From positions 5,151,001 through 5,215,000 of the forward strand of contig OX419758.1 in the NCBI GenBank assembly GCA_948567375.1: a DNA stretch of 64,000 bases. The letters run 5' to 3'. This document shows positions 33,585 through 44,040 of this stretch, piece after piece. Source of the DNA: Lunularia cruciata (lineage: Eukaryota; Streptophyta; Marchantiopsida; Lunulariales; Lunulariaceae). The notes under the pieces are model-generated. The model had not been told where the DNA came from, ran no database searches, and saw only the letters and a list, made by a program, of their open reading frames with translations. The position numbers and the translations under genes were made by a program. Within the stretch, counting starts at the first letter, position 1, and every line of letters starts with the position of its first letter.

Positions 33585-34276
33585 TGTGAGTCAGCTTGTC
33601 TCTCACTCAAGATGAACCTCTGATGGCTATTATGGTAGCACACCATGGACTAAGAAAGAAAGGAACCCCAAATCCATCATACTCCTCCAAAGCTAACACT
33701 CCAATACTCAAGACATTGCTTGCTAGAGAACTCAATGAAAGAGAGATAGTTGCAGATGAAAGGATCATGAGAACCTCATCACCCCTTGTTTATATATTTG
33801 TGAAATAATTACGCACCAAAGTTACTTATTATTGGAGTAACTCAAGCTACTAGGCTAAAAGTTAAGTAAAGTCAAAAAGTATAAAAGAATATCCATCCAC
33901 ATGAGCATATTCCACTAAGCATGTGATCTTATCTTGACCCAACCACTAAGTCAAGGATTCCTTCACATAGCCTATCCTTGGACTAGAGAAGAATTTAAAA
34001 TAGAAAGGCTTATGAGCCCAAGAGTTCTCAACTCTTTCCTCAAAGCCAAACACCTAGGAATAATACCAAGTCAATACACTAGAACCCAAAATAGTGGTGT
34101 TCATCTATTCCACTTCCTCTAAAGTAAGGTCCCGTCTATCTTAGCTATGAATAATTTTAGCTAATTATGACTAATGGAGAACTATCCTTTATCTTTATAT
34201 AAATAATATCTCTCAAGTATTTGTAATACTAAGCTAAATATCATAATACCACACACATGCACAAATGGGTGTTACA
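33585..34276 (-). repeat. A3 5' LTR
   Basis: 692 bp from TGTGAGTCAGC to GGGTGTTACA. TATA-like element on the minus strand near 33788-33796. About 3% different by eye from the LTR at 23379-24070 over the stretches I compared. The bases beyond 34276 belong to C1. Confidence 0.85.
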
Positions 34277-37200
34277 TAGCAGCATAGGATGCGCTTGATA
34301 GGCATCATCACTCATACACTTGTGAGCACTGTGCCTATCAAGATGATCCAAGCACATGTTGGGGGTGATGAACAGAGTGGAGATGGGATTCTTTGGACAC
34401 AACCAATAGCTACTAGGGAGAGTGATCTACTTGGATTACATCTTTGGTCCACTTGGGATGCATTTTGAGGATGTGTGGAGCTTGCAACCAGAGTGGAGGG
34501 AGTTTTTTACATAGAGGTTGGGACCTCTAGTGGTTAGGGGCATGACACTACTACTCCCAAGGGCCCAGTATAGCAACCAATCAGTACATCTTCCACTCTT
34601 GCGATAGTTATAGAGGATTCTTGGGAGCAAAATCTTGGATCCAAGCTTATTGGAGAGGAAAGACGGAGAGTTTGGAGGTTCTTGAGGAGCTACATGAGTT
34701 GTTTTGCCTTCAATATGAAGGATTTTGGTGCTCTAAAAGGACCTGGTATACGGATTGAGCTGACTAGCAAGACACCAATTTTTTGACGTCCTTATTGCTA
34801 TTGTGACATAGAGAGGACATTGATTCAAAGCCAGAGCAAAGACCTTTTTGCAGTTGGTTTGGTAGAGATCTCACATAAAGAGTATGCATTAGCTATAGTG
34901 ATGCCAGCCAAGAAGGATATGCATGCAGCTACATAGATAGGTGTATGTGTGGAGATTACTGTCCTATCAACCGACAAACCAAGGCTAATTGATATGCCAT
35001 GCTTACACTAGAGGAGATTTTTGATGCAATTGGGCATGCAAAGGTCTTAAGTACTTTGGATCTTTGAGTGGGATATCATTAGTTGCCAATCAAAGAGGAG
35101 GACAAATCCAAGATAGAATTTTGGGCTATTGATCTTCATGGCAAGGATGTGTTATATCAATGGAATTTCTTACCATTTGGGTTAAAGGGTCATGGATAGG
35201 ATCCTAGCTAGATTGGATTTTGCTCGGTGCTATATTGATGACATTTTGGTCTGTAGCACAATTGTGGAGGAGTATGAGAGACAATTGTTGGAGATGTTTG
35301 AAAGGTTAAGATCTCATGGACTCAAATTACATCCAAAGAAGTGTAGGTTCTTCCATGAGTCGGTTGAGTAATTGGAGCACACTATCTACCCTGGAGAACT
35401 TGGTGTTCATCAGACCAAGGTAGAGCCTATTGCACATATTCCTTGGCCTATGGATGTGAGCAAAGTGCAAGCATTCCTTGGGTTGGTGAACTTCTATTGT
35501 TGCTATGTTAGAGGATTTAGTGCCATTTTCAAGGCCTTGACGGAGCTGACCAAGCTTACACAAGAGTGGTGTTGTGGAGATGAGTAGGAGAGAGCTTTTG
35601 TAGAGCTCAAGGAGAGGTTGACATCTGCTCCTATTTTGAGGAGATCAATCAGAGGATGACCATTTTAGGTTCATACTGATTGGGGTATGTTGAGGCTTGG
35701 AGCGGTGCTCACTTAGCATGATGATGAGAGGAAGGAGTTTGCTGTGACCTGTGCTAGTTGCTCCAACAATTCAACAAAGGCAAAGTATAGTTCATATGAG
35801 AGAGAGTGCTTGGTAACACTCTCCCTCATATTGGGCAGTAACATATTTCCAATGTCACCTATTTGGTAATCCCTTCACTCTCACCATTGATCATCAACCG
35901 CTGAAGTGGTTGATGGAGTCTGACAACCTTTCTAGGAAGCTTGCACAATGAGCTCTGATTTTATAGGAGTATGATTTCATGGTTGTTCACAGACCTAAAG
36001 TGGTGAACCGTGATGTAGATGGGTTGAGTAGAAAGCCATGTCCTAACTAGTAGGATCAGACTGGAGCATGTTGGCATGGTGATATAGATGAGGAGATGGT
36101 GCCAGGTTGGCATGCATTGGCATTTTTGTGTATACTTTTTGAGGCTTTGGTAGTATCTCTCTCAGCGCATACAAGAGGAGTTATTGAGGTCACAAAAATA
36201 GAGAGTGAAGATATTGGTACAGTTTAGCAAGACATTCACAATGATGTCTTAATGATGGACTATCTTTGCATTGGTCTTGTGAGTAGCACAATTGGGTCCA
36301 AGGAGAAAGATTGTGTCCTTTAGCAAACCAAGCAATTCAGATTGGAGGGCAAACACCTTTTGGGTGTCTAGGAGGATGCTAGAGTGCGAGTAGTAGCACT
36401 TCCATCTTAGAGACCACAGTTGGTCCATCATGCTCATGAGGAGCTAAGACATTTTGGAGTAAAGCGTACATATAGCTTACTCCAGAGTCATTATTGGTGG
36501 TGTAGTATACAAACCAAGGTACATCAGTTTGCTGCCAGATGTGTGGTTTGTGACCAAGTTAGAGCATCATTCAATGCTCCTACGCCATAGTTACACCCAT
36601 TACCTATCATGGGATTGGGTTACCGTTGAAGTTTGGACTTCATTGGACCTTTACCGTTGATTGTGAGACATCATTAGTATGTTTTGGTGATGGTGGAGCA
36701 CTTCTCCAAGTGGATTGAGTTGGTGGCACTTCTTGACAATTCTAGTGAAGGGACAACTTACTTGTTCTTGGCTGGAGTTCTTAGTCATTTTGGTGCACCA
36801 GCTGAGGTTTTGACTGATCAGGGTATAAAATTCTTGGGGGAGTTTCAGGTCTTGTATGACAAGGCTTTGATTGATCTTCAAACTACATTGCAAGATCACC
36901 TTGAAGCATATGGCTTTGCAAAGAGAGTGGTTCAAACGGTGAAGAGAGTATTGCAAAAGTATGGTTTGCAAAGAGGTTACTTGGGTGATTGGGATCTCCA
37001 ATTACCTTGGTTGGCCATGGGATATCGGTTCGGCTAGCAAGCCTCCTTAGCATCCTTCTCTCCTTACTTTCTACTCTATGGACGAGATCTAGATTTACTT
37101 GCAGCCATTTGTTGAGATGATAATGTAGTTTTGGACATGGATGATCCAAATGTATAGATGAGCGCATGTTTTGAACGGGCAGAGATCTTTTGGAGAGTGA

Positions 37201-37280
37201 TGTCAATGGCCTTTGAGAACTTGGCTATTGCTCAACATAGAGATACCTTATGTTATGCTACAATTTGAGGAGGCGGTTAT
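34277..37280 (+). pseudogene. C1 reverse transcriptase, RNase H and integrase
   Basis: Stops break all domains, but their order is clear. Pre-RT and RT run from about 34620 (SKLIGEERRRVWRFLRSYMS; LSTLDLWVGYHQLPIKEEDK; FLPFGLKG; catalytic YIDDILVCST near 35230-35260). The RT connection is AFLGLVNFYCCYVRGFSAIF, and RNase H is HTDWGMLRLGAVLT, YERECLVTLSL, TIDHQPLKWLME. Integrase has the zinc region (HEELRHFGVKRTYSLLQSHY, CVVCDQ) and the core open frame 36684-37037 with VMVEHFSKWIEL, VLTDQGIKFLGEF and GFAKRVVQTVK. Here the first core acid is Glu and the third position is Lys where Glu is expected. Sequence is unlike families A, D and E. Confidence 0.8.
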
Positions 37281-37673
37281 AGACCCTCAATCCGTTGATT
37301 TCATCCAGGGGACTATGTATATCTACAACAAACAACATCAACAACACTTGATGTTTTGGCAGGCCACACTATCTTGAGAGTGCATGGAGTTTTGCCATAT
37401 GGAGTCCTTGTGTTGGAAGGACATGATGGTGTTGTTTGGAAGGATCATGTGCACAATTATGCACCATGCCTCCTCCTAAACAATGATGGTACTATGGATC
37501 CAAGCTTGGCACTTGTACATGCAGGCTTGAGGTGTATGTTATGTGGCTATTCTGGTAGAGCTATTATTATGTTAGTGTGTGATAGTTGTTTGAAAGGATG
37601 ACATGAGGCATGTATGACTCCTTTCCTCACGGTGGGTTCTCAAGGATAGTGGTTATGTCCTAGATGTACTTGA
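37281..37673 (+). pseudogene. C1 integrase tail with PHD finger
   Basis: One reading frame with three stops runs from FHPGDYVYLQQ (a typical integrase C-terminal barrel start) through LRVHGVLPYGVLVLEGHDGV and NYAPCLLLNNDGTMDPSLAL into a zinc-finger array at 37533-37667. Ligand spacing is C-x2-C-x11-C-x2-C-x4-H-x2-C-x14-C-x2-C, with CDSC, the (W)HEAC block and a Trp two before the seventh ligand. This is the C4HC3 PHD-finger pattern, complete in all eight ligands. The Trp before His has become TGA (37599-37601), and TAG stands at 37647-37649. PHD fingers bind histone H3 tails, so a role in steering integration, like the chromodomain of chromoviruses, is an inference. Confidence 0.8.
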
Positions 37674-37844
37674 CCTATAGCTAGTCCATTCTTTATATGG
37701 TATAGATTGAAAACAAGCAACTAACAATAAGGCTCCATAGCACTCGACCTTTTGATCTTTGCCTATCATAGGGTATACCATATACTTGGAGTAGATGACT
37801 ATTTGGAGTTAGAGGGGCCTAACCGCTAGCTAGAGGGCAATTGT

Positions 37845-37931
37845 GGCACTTTAGAATCTATGTATGACTTATGTGTGAGTTGTGCTTCTATAGTGCATGA
37901 TGTTGATAGCAATATATATACGCACGACAGC
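37845..37931 (+). repeat. Extra copy of the C LTR tail
   Basis: From 'ttgtggcactttagaatc' to 'tacgcacgaca' this tract repeats the last ~100 bp of the 555-bp LTR, directly before the 3' LTR. It is preceded by purine-rich 'agagggcaa'. The 5' LTR lacks this tail. Confidence 0.65.
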
Positions 37932-38487
37932 TATAACGCCATTTGTAGTTTTGCATCTAGATTGCTTGGTCATTGGAGTTGCAATGATAGTAGTTAGAGG
38001 TATTTTAGCAGTTTCCCAAAGACTACTTCTTGATGATCAGATTTTTTGTTTGGAGTACTGACTTCATGGTAGGGCCCACTGTCACTTTGCACTAATTGCA
38101 CAATTGAGTGTGGCATTAACAAGACCGTTAGGGTTTCAAACCTAGCTCAAGTCCAAGGGTATACTTTTGAAGTGCAACTCCAAAGAGCTCACTTGTCTGA
38201 TGTTGAGCCTTTGAGTTCCTAGCTATGGTGGACAAAGGTCGGTGAGCATCACCTAGATTTTCTTAGCTACAATGAGTGTGGCTTGATAATAATCAATGCC
38301 GAATTGTTGGCAATTTATAGAGTGATAGATCAAGTATTGATCTGAGTTGAGTTGATTCGAGAGTTGTAAAAGATCTGATTATTGTGGCACTTTAGAGTCT
38401 ATGTATGACTTATGTGTGAGTTGTGCTTCTATAGTGCATGATGTTGACATTGATGTATGTTGTGTAGCAATGTATATATGCACAACA
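37932..38487 (+). repeat. C1 3' LTR
   Basis: About 556 bp from TATAACGCCATTTGTAG (decayed TGTCACGCC) to TATGCACAACA, full length against the solo copy at 40500-41054. Followed by TCTT, matching the 4 bp before the 5' LTR. Confidence 0.85.
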
Positions 38488-38736
38488 TCTTCAAAGAAGA
38501 TGATTGGGTAATGTTGTTTGATTCCATTTGATTCAAAAATAGTGCAAAAGAAGTTTTTTCCTAAGTACTTTGGACCTTTCATAGTGGAGAAGGTGTGGGA
38601 CAATTACACCTATGATCTCAAGGAGCTGGGAGGAAGACACTTTGATAGGATTAACCATGGTAAGTTAAAGATGTATCATAAAAGGTGGAGAGACCTTCAC
38701 TTTGAGGGCAAAGTGAAATCTTAGTCTGAAGGTAAA
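38488..38736 (+). pseudogene. A1 integrase, C-terminal end after the C1 insertion
   Basis: Resumes exactly where A1 pol stopped at 21187: 'tcttcaaagaagatgattgg' corresponds to 'ctttcaaagaaggtgattgg' of A2. The frame 38518-38724 encodes KKFFPKYFGPFIVEKVWDNY and ELGGRHFDRINHGKLKMYHK, the C-terminal domain. A TGA at 38529-38531 replaces the CGA of A3. A purine-rich stretch leads into the LTR at 38737. Confidence 0.85.
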
Positions 38737-39320
38737 TGTAACATCCATTTGTGCATGCATGTATGGGCTATTGTGATATTTAGTTTGGTATTATAAGTAC
38801 TTGAGAGATATTATTTATATAGAGATAATTATGGTTCTATATTAGTCATGATTAGCTAAAGTTAGCCATAACTAAAATAGGGCTAGCCTCACTTTAGAGG
38901 AAGTGGATAAAATGAACACCACTATTTTGGATTCTAATGTATTGACTTGGTATTATTCCTAGGTGTTTGGCTTTGAGGAAAGAGTCAAGAACTCTTGGAC
39001 CCACAAATTTTTTTGTTTTGGATTCTTCTATAGTCCAGTGATAGCACATGTGAAGAAATTCTTGACTTAGTGGTTGGGTAGGATAGGACCATATACTTAA
39101 GAGAATATTCCCATGAGGATGGATATTCCTTTAGCTTGTTGACTTTATTTGACTTTTAGCCTAGTAACTTGAGTTACTCCAATAATTAGTAACTTTGGTG
39201 CATAAATATTTCACAAGTATATAAACCAAGAGTGAAAAGGTACTCATCATCCTTTTATTTGCAACTATCTCTCTCTCATTGAGTTCTCTAGTGAGCAATG
39301 TCTTGAGTCTTGGAGTGTTA
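38737..39320 (+). repeat. A1 3' LTR, outer end missing
   Basis: 584 bp from TGTAACATCCATTTGTGCATG to 'gtcttggagtgtta', so about 105 bp of the canonical right end are absent. It is followed at once by TAATC, the same 5-mer that precedes the A1 5' LTR. Confidence 0.85.
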
Positions 39321-39499
39321 TAATCTCTCACTCTTCAGACTAAGATATCTCAAACAAATTGCTTGTAAGCACTTTGAGCAATAGGATCAAGAACTCAAGG
39401 AGCAAGATTGCTTCTTGCCCATAGACAAGCTAGAGCAAGGTAAAGCTCATAGTGAGCTTTACCATAGTACAATAAGCCCATAATGTGCCTACTATTTTT

Positions 39500-40300
39500 T
39501 TTGTCTCAATTGGTTGGGTTGGTTAAAAAAATACCATTTACACATTTGACTTGACCATTTCCTTGCAATTGATAAGGGGTAGATTGATGAATCCCACAAG
39601 TAGTGGTCAAGCGCCACACACCTTTGTTGATGAAGTATGACCCATTGTGGATCACAAAGGATAGTGGAACACCAAATCTAGAGATAATATTCTTGTGGAA
39701 GAATTGAATGGTGATCATAGCAGAATTTTGATGAAGAACTCATCTTGGTCCATTTACTTATGTAATCAATTGCATCAATTATGTAACAATGCTTGGTTCT
39801 ACAAGCTATGGGATTGGTAGGTTCCACAAAATTGATCCCCTATTTTGTAATGGTTGTGTGACTAAGACTGGTTGAAGGTACATGTAGTATCTTGATATGG
39901 GCTGATCCATGCCATGGCAAGCATCATACATATGGGCATACCTATTGGGTATCTTGAGAGATAAATGGACACTAGTACACGGCAATATATACTTTTTGTG
40001 CAGTAGTTTCACTAGAGAAATGCCCATCAAAGTCATCCAAGTAGCACGCTTTTATTACTAATGGAAATTCTTGTAGGCTTATGCACCACCAAAGTCTATG
40101 TCCATTTGGTACAAGTCTCCTTGCAATATAGTAAAGGGAAGTATTGAAATGAGAAATGATTTGGGTTGAGCTTTTGGCAAATCAAAAGGCACATTGCCCA
40201 TAGAGAGGTAATGACAAATTTGGATCATCCAAGATGATTGGGTAAGTAGGTTTTGATGCACATAGAAAAACTATAAATCTACACAATCTGTACTAAGGAG
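39500..40300 (-). pseudogene. D1 integrase
   Basis: From right to left: a zinc-region-like block (40036 to 39850: PNRYAHMYDACHGMDQPISR) and a core block in frame 39506-39718 with SRFGVPLSFVIHNGSYFINK and STPYQLQGNGQVKCVNGIF. These align with the usual 'S-D-N-G-x-x-F' and 'P-Q-x-N-G-Q-V-E-x-x-N' blocks, with the Asp changed to His and the Glu to Lys. The enzyme is therefore inactive even apart from the stops. Confidence 0.65.
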
Positions 40301-40499
40301 CAATTTATGGGAGATCTTGGGATATGGGAAAGGAAATTTATGTTATTGTGGGATTCCTTGAGACAATACTCCATTGTAAAAGAGAATTCTTGCAAGAGTA
40401 GCATCTAGTGTGATAGTCTTTCCACACAACATGGTTTTTTGATTAGATATTTAAGGGCTTCATGGTCTATATGAAACAAAAAACTATTGCTATAAGGTA

Positions 40500-41054
40500 T
40501 GTCACGCCATTTGTAGTTCCGCATCTAGATGCTCGGACACTAGAGTTCCAATGATCGTAGTTAGAGTTATTCTAGTAGTTTCTCAGGGACTACTTTCCAA
40601 CGGTTAGATTTAGTGTTTGGGGTACTAACTTCACGGTGGGGCCCACTGGCACTTTGCACCGTTTGCACCGTCGAGTGTGCCATCAGTGGGACTGTTAGGG
40701 TTTTAGAGCTAGCTTGAGTCCAAGGGGTATAGTTTCAAAGTGAGCTCCAAAGAGCTCACTTCTCTGATGTTGAGCCTTTGAGTTCCTGGCTATGGTGGAC
40801 AGAGGCCGGCAAGCATCACCTGGATTCTCTATGCTTGAGTGGGTGTGGCTTGACTGTAATCAGTGCCCAATTGTTGGCAGTTTATAGAGTGAGAGATCAA
40901 GTGCTGATCTGAGTTGAGTTGAGTTGAGAGTGTTAAGCAATCTGATTATTGTGGCACTTTAGAGTCTATGTATGACTTATGTGTGAGTTGTGCTTCTATA
41001 GTGTATGATGTTGACAGCGATGTATGTTGTGTAGCGATGTAAATACGCACAACA
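40500..41054 (+). repeat. Solo LTR, family C, with 4-bp duplication
   Basis: 555 bp from TGTCACGCCATTTGTAG to GCACAACA, flanked by GGTA on both sides (40496-40499 and 41055-41058). It is closely similar to the C1 LTRs and the least decayed of the three. It lies between integrase and RNase H of D1. No internal element sequence is attached. Confidence 0.9.
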
Positions 41055-41079
41055 GGTAGTGTTAAAAATTATATACTAC

Positions 41080-41300
41080 AAAGATCATCTTGAGACATTC
41101 TTGCTCCATGAGAGAGTAATTTCTCTTGGCTGAGTTGAGTTGTCAGCTTGCATAATAGACTGGGTGTTCTTAGAGTTCCTCGTGGTATTGGGCCAAGACT
41201 ACATCCTTAGCGGTGTTTGAGGTATCAACAGACATGAAAAACTAACTCCCAATATTGTGGTAGTAGCTAGCTTGCATTTTAAGGGTTCAAATGCACTTGT
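41080..41300 (-). pseudogene. D1 RNase H
   Basis: The minus strand reads FFMSVDTSNTAKDVVLAQYH, then HPVYYAS and QLNSAKRNYSLMEQECLKMI, the usual RNase H order of Asp, Ser and Glu blocks that follow RT in Ty3/gypsy pol. One or two stops interrupt it. It sits between the solo C LTR and the solo A LTR. Confidence 0.65.
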
Positions 41301-41565
41301 GCATTGGTTTGTCTATGTAGAGTTAATTGTTGAGTGTAGTAGGGTGGCCATTGCAGCAATAATCTTTGTGTACATGTGGATGTATCACCAAAAATAGCAT
41401 GTATAGCCTAGAAAGTTGCAAAGCTCATGGACTATCTTTGATGTGTGCAACTCTTGGATGATCTTTTGGGATCCACCATGATATCATTCTCACAAACAAG
41501 GTGACCAAGGAGGGACCACAAGAGATTGAAAATAAAAATTTCTATGGGTTGAGGGAAATCTGCTT

Positions 41566-42257
41566 TATGAGCTGGCCTATCTCTCACTCAAGATGAACTT
41601 GGTATTTATTATAGTTATTATGGTAGCACACCATGGTTTAAGAAGGCAAGGGACCCCAACTCTATCATACTCCTCCAAGGCTAACACTCCAAGTTTCAAA
41701 CTATTGTTCACTAGAGAAGTCAATGAGAGAGAAATAGCTGCATTGAAAGTATAATGATTACTTCCTCACCCTAGTTTATATACTTGTGAAATAGTTATGC
41801 ACCAAAGTTACTTATTACTAGAGTAACTCAAGTTACTAGGCTAAAACTCAAATAAAGTCTAAATTCTAACGTGATATCCATGCTCATGGGACTATTCTCC
41901 TTAGCATGTGATCTTATCTTGACCCAACCACTAAGTCAAGGATTCCTTCACATGGGCAATCCTTGGACTATAGAAGAATCAAGAGCAAAAAGGCTTATGA
42001 GTCCAAGAGTTCTCAACTCTTTCCTCAAAGCCAAACATCTAGGAATCTAAGTCAATACATTAGAATCCAAGATAATGGTGCTCATCTTTTCTATTTCCTC
42101 TAAATTAAGGTCCTCTCTATCTTAGCTATGACTAAATTTAGCTAATCATGACTAATGTATAACCATCCTTTATCTTTGTATAAATAATATCTCTCAAGTA
42201 CTTGTGATACCAAAATAAATATCAAAATAGCACATACATGGCAAAATAGGTGTTATA
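41566..42257 (-). repeat. Solo LTR, family A, in D1 pol
   Basis: From TATGAGCTGGCC to GTGTTATA, reverse-complement family A ends with the usual G/C-to-A/T wear at both ends; 692 bp. It separates the RT and RNase H coding parts of D1. No matching 5-bp flanks are visible. Confidence 0.8.
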
Positions 42258-42285
42258 ACACTTGCATGCAAAGGTGTAAAATGGC

Positions 42286-42960
42286 TTAGAGTGCTTGAAT
42301 ATGGTCAATGTAAGCACAATGCATGGACATGTTGTCAAGGTACAGTTCCATTTCCATCCTCACTTTGTTGAAGGAGTTCATCATGTAGCATTGGAACCGT
42401 GTGAGTGCATTCCATAATCCAAAGAGCACCACTCTATAAGCATAGGTACCCAACTTAGTGAAATTAGTGGTTTTGTACCAGTTCTTTGAGGCAATAACAA
42501 TATGCTTGTAGCCAAAATACCAGCCATGAATGAGAGGCATTGGCTATGGGCAATCTTGTCCAAAAATGTATATATGAAGGGGATTGGAAAGGGTTCTAGG
42601 ATAATTTGGGCATTCAGCTTCTGAAAGTCTACATAGATTCACATCTTGCACACATCCTTCTTTGAGACTATTAAGATCAAAGAAGCCTATTTTGTTTCTC
42701 CAATTGGATGTATGAACATACTTGGGTAACTTATCTAGTTCACCTTGCACCTTTTGAGAGTACATTGGGTTCAACCGGGAAGGTTTGAACCTAATTGAGG
42801 TAGAATCTAGATAGAGTAAAATCTGATGATGACACCATTGGAAGTCAACACCTAAAAGCTCTATATAGTCATAGGAAAATACATCTTGGAACTTGTGGAA
42901 GAAACTTTGATAGGTAAGTTGGTCATCTTTTGGTATGTTGGTGTTGATCTTCACATGTTT
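42286..42960 (-). pseudogene. D1 reverse transcriptase
   Basis: The frame 42544-42954 holds the N-terminal linker and fingers (QSFFHKFQDVFSYDYIELLG; IRFKPSRLNPMYSQKVQGEL). The frame 42286-42540 holds the palm (GTYAYRVVLFGLWNALTRFQ; MELYLDNMSMHC). The active site reads YLDNM where YLDDM is expected, so the second catalytic Asp is Asn. The two frames are offset near 42540. Confidence 0.7.
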
Positions 42961-43539
42961 TGGCTCCTTAATTTATCACAAAATGTCTAGGTCATGGAAC
43001 GAATCTGCACCTTGAATGGAAGAGGAATACTTTTGGAAGATTTTTGAGGAGGTTTCACCAAGAAATATCATTATAACATGTCTTTGAGAATTTTTTGATG
43101 GGCTTCTTGTTCCTTCACCACTTGCTTTGCAAGTTTGGTGGTTTGATGTCTTTGTGTTGTGGAAGGAAGAAGTGGTCACTTATCATTTTAGTAGGAATAT
43201 TATTCTTGAGCACCAAAGTGATGATAACATCTATATGGAGAATAAGAGTATTTTCATGAAGGTATCCTTCAAGATGAAGGCATTACTCATCAGTTTCCTC
43301 ATCTTGGCAATCAATATTATGTTCAATGTAGAAACAAGATGTAGTCAAGGTTTCACAAGTATGCTCTTTTATGTAAGGCAAAGGGAATTTGGCATGAGGT
43401 AGATAGTGTTGCCCAAGTTAGTGCATGCATCCTCAAAGTTTTAGGAGGTGTTGTTGAGTTGTCAAGGAAGTGGGCATGTCAAGGATGCTTTGCATTCTTG
43501 GTAACCTTGGTGAAAATCCAACAAGAAAGCCAGTAGGGA

Positions 43540-44040
43540 AGAAGGCTTACGTCCCTTTAGGTATGGTAAGGCCACTCATCTTGACCTTAGGTATGAATAG
43601 AAAATTAGTGATAGTGTCTACAAGTTGTTCATCATTATCAATGTGAGCAAGATTCCATGCATGAATGTTGAAACTTAGATCTCCTTCTTGATCCAAGCTT
43701 GAAATTGGTTCTATAGGGTACATCAAAAGTATTGAGTGTTTGATTTCCTTCCAAAGGTTAGTTTTCTTGTTTGCCAAAAGGTGATGATATCATGCTCTAC
43801 CAACCATGGGATGCCAAACAATAGGGAGAATTGTGCTAAGGTAGGTGTGTCCATGATAAGGTAGTAAACTATGAAGGTCGGCTTGCCAATGAGTGTGAGG
43901 ACCTTTGATAACAGGCCAAGGAGGCAATGCCATCTCCCATTTTCCATTTTGAGGAGAGTAGAAGGTTTTTTAATTCCCTTGAGCCCAATGTTTCCATGTC
44001 TTCCTTGGTCATGACAGTTACTAAAGATCATAAATCAATG
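43540..44040 (-). pseudogene. D1 protease region
   Basis: Minus-strand frames 43723-44031 and 43547-43777 include TPTLAQFSLLFGIPWLVEHD, like the 'Y-D-x-L-L-G-R-P-W-L' block at the end of retroviral-type proteases in plant gypsy elements. The D-[ST]-G active site is not clearly visible. The position between gag and RT supports the call. Confidence 0.45.

Larger units (their letters stand above)
23024..34276. mobile_element. Compound of two family A elements (A2 and A3) with an inversion
   Basis: The order is: second half of a minus LTR (23024-23377); full plus LTR with leader (23379-25025); integrase part of A2 (25026-26136); first half of a plus LTR (26137-26476); complete minus element A3 (26477-34276). 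The two half LTRs break at the same internal point, 'gtc|aagataag', as expected if one LTR had been cut by an insertion, but they now point in opposite directions. The outer full LTRs plus leaders form a 1.7-kb inverted pair, closer to each other than to the other LTRs. An inversion between them explains all pieces. No target duplication was found at 23023/34277. Confidence 0.6.
21188..38487 (+). mobile_element. Element C1: Ty3/gypsy retrotransposon with PHD finger
   Basis: Left end TGTCATGGCATTTGTAG and right end CACAACA are flanked by the same 4 bp, TCTT (21184-21187 and 38488-38491), inside the integrase of A1. The element has a 5' LTR, a 1.4-kb leader-like region, the large family A compound (23024-34276), then RT, RNase H, integrase and a C-terminal PHD finger, and a 3' LTR. 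Gag is not recognisable and may have been lost where the compound sits. The RT keeps YIDDILV, but many stops make the element dead. It is unrelated in pol sequence to families A, D and E. Confidence 0.85.
14392..39320 (+). mobile_element. Element A1: Ty3/gypsy retrotransposon split by C1
   Basis: The plus-strand element comprises a 5' LTR (14392-15078), primer site, leader, gag, protease, RT-RNase H and integrase to 21187. It resumes at 38488 with the rest of integrase and a 3' LTR ending at 39320. Joining 21187 to the base after the duplicated TCTT restores the integrase sequence seen in sister copies. Flanks are TAATC at 14387-14391 and again at 39321-39325, a perfect 5-bp duplication, although the 3' LTR is about 105 bp short at its outer end. 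The RT active site and several frames are broken, so it is inactive. Its LTRs are more diverged from the other copies than the A2 and A3 LTRs are from each other. Confidence 0.85.

Noticed and set aside
37846-38487. Two complete C LTRs in tandem at the C1 right end.
   Set aside because: Only the last ~100 bp of the LTR precede the full copy, so it is a tail repeat and not a second LTR.
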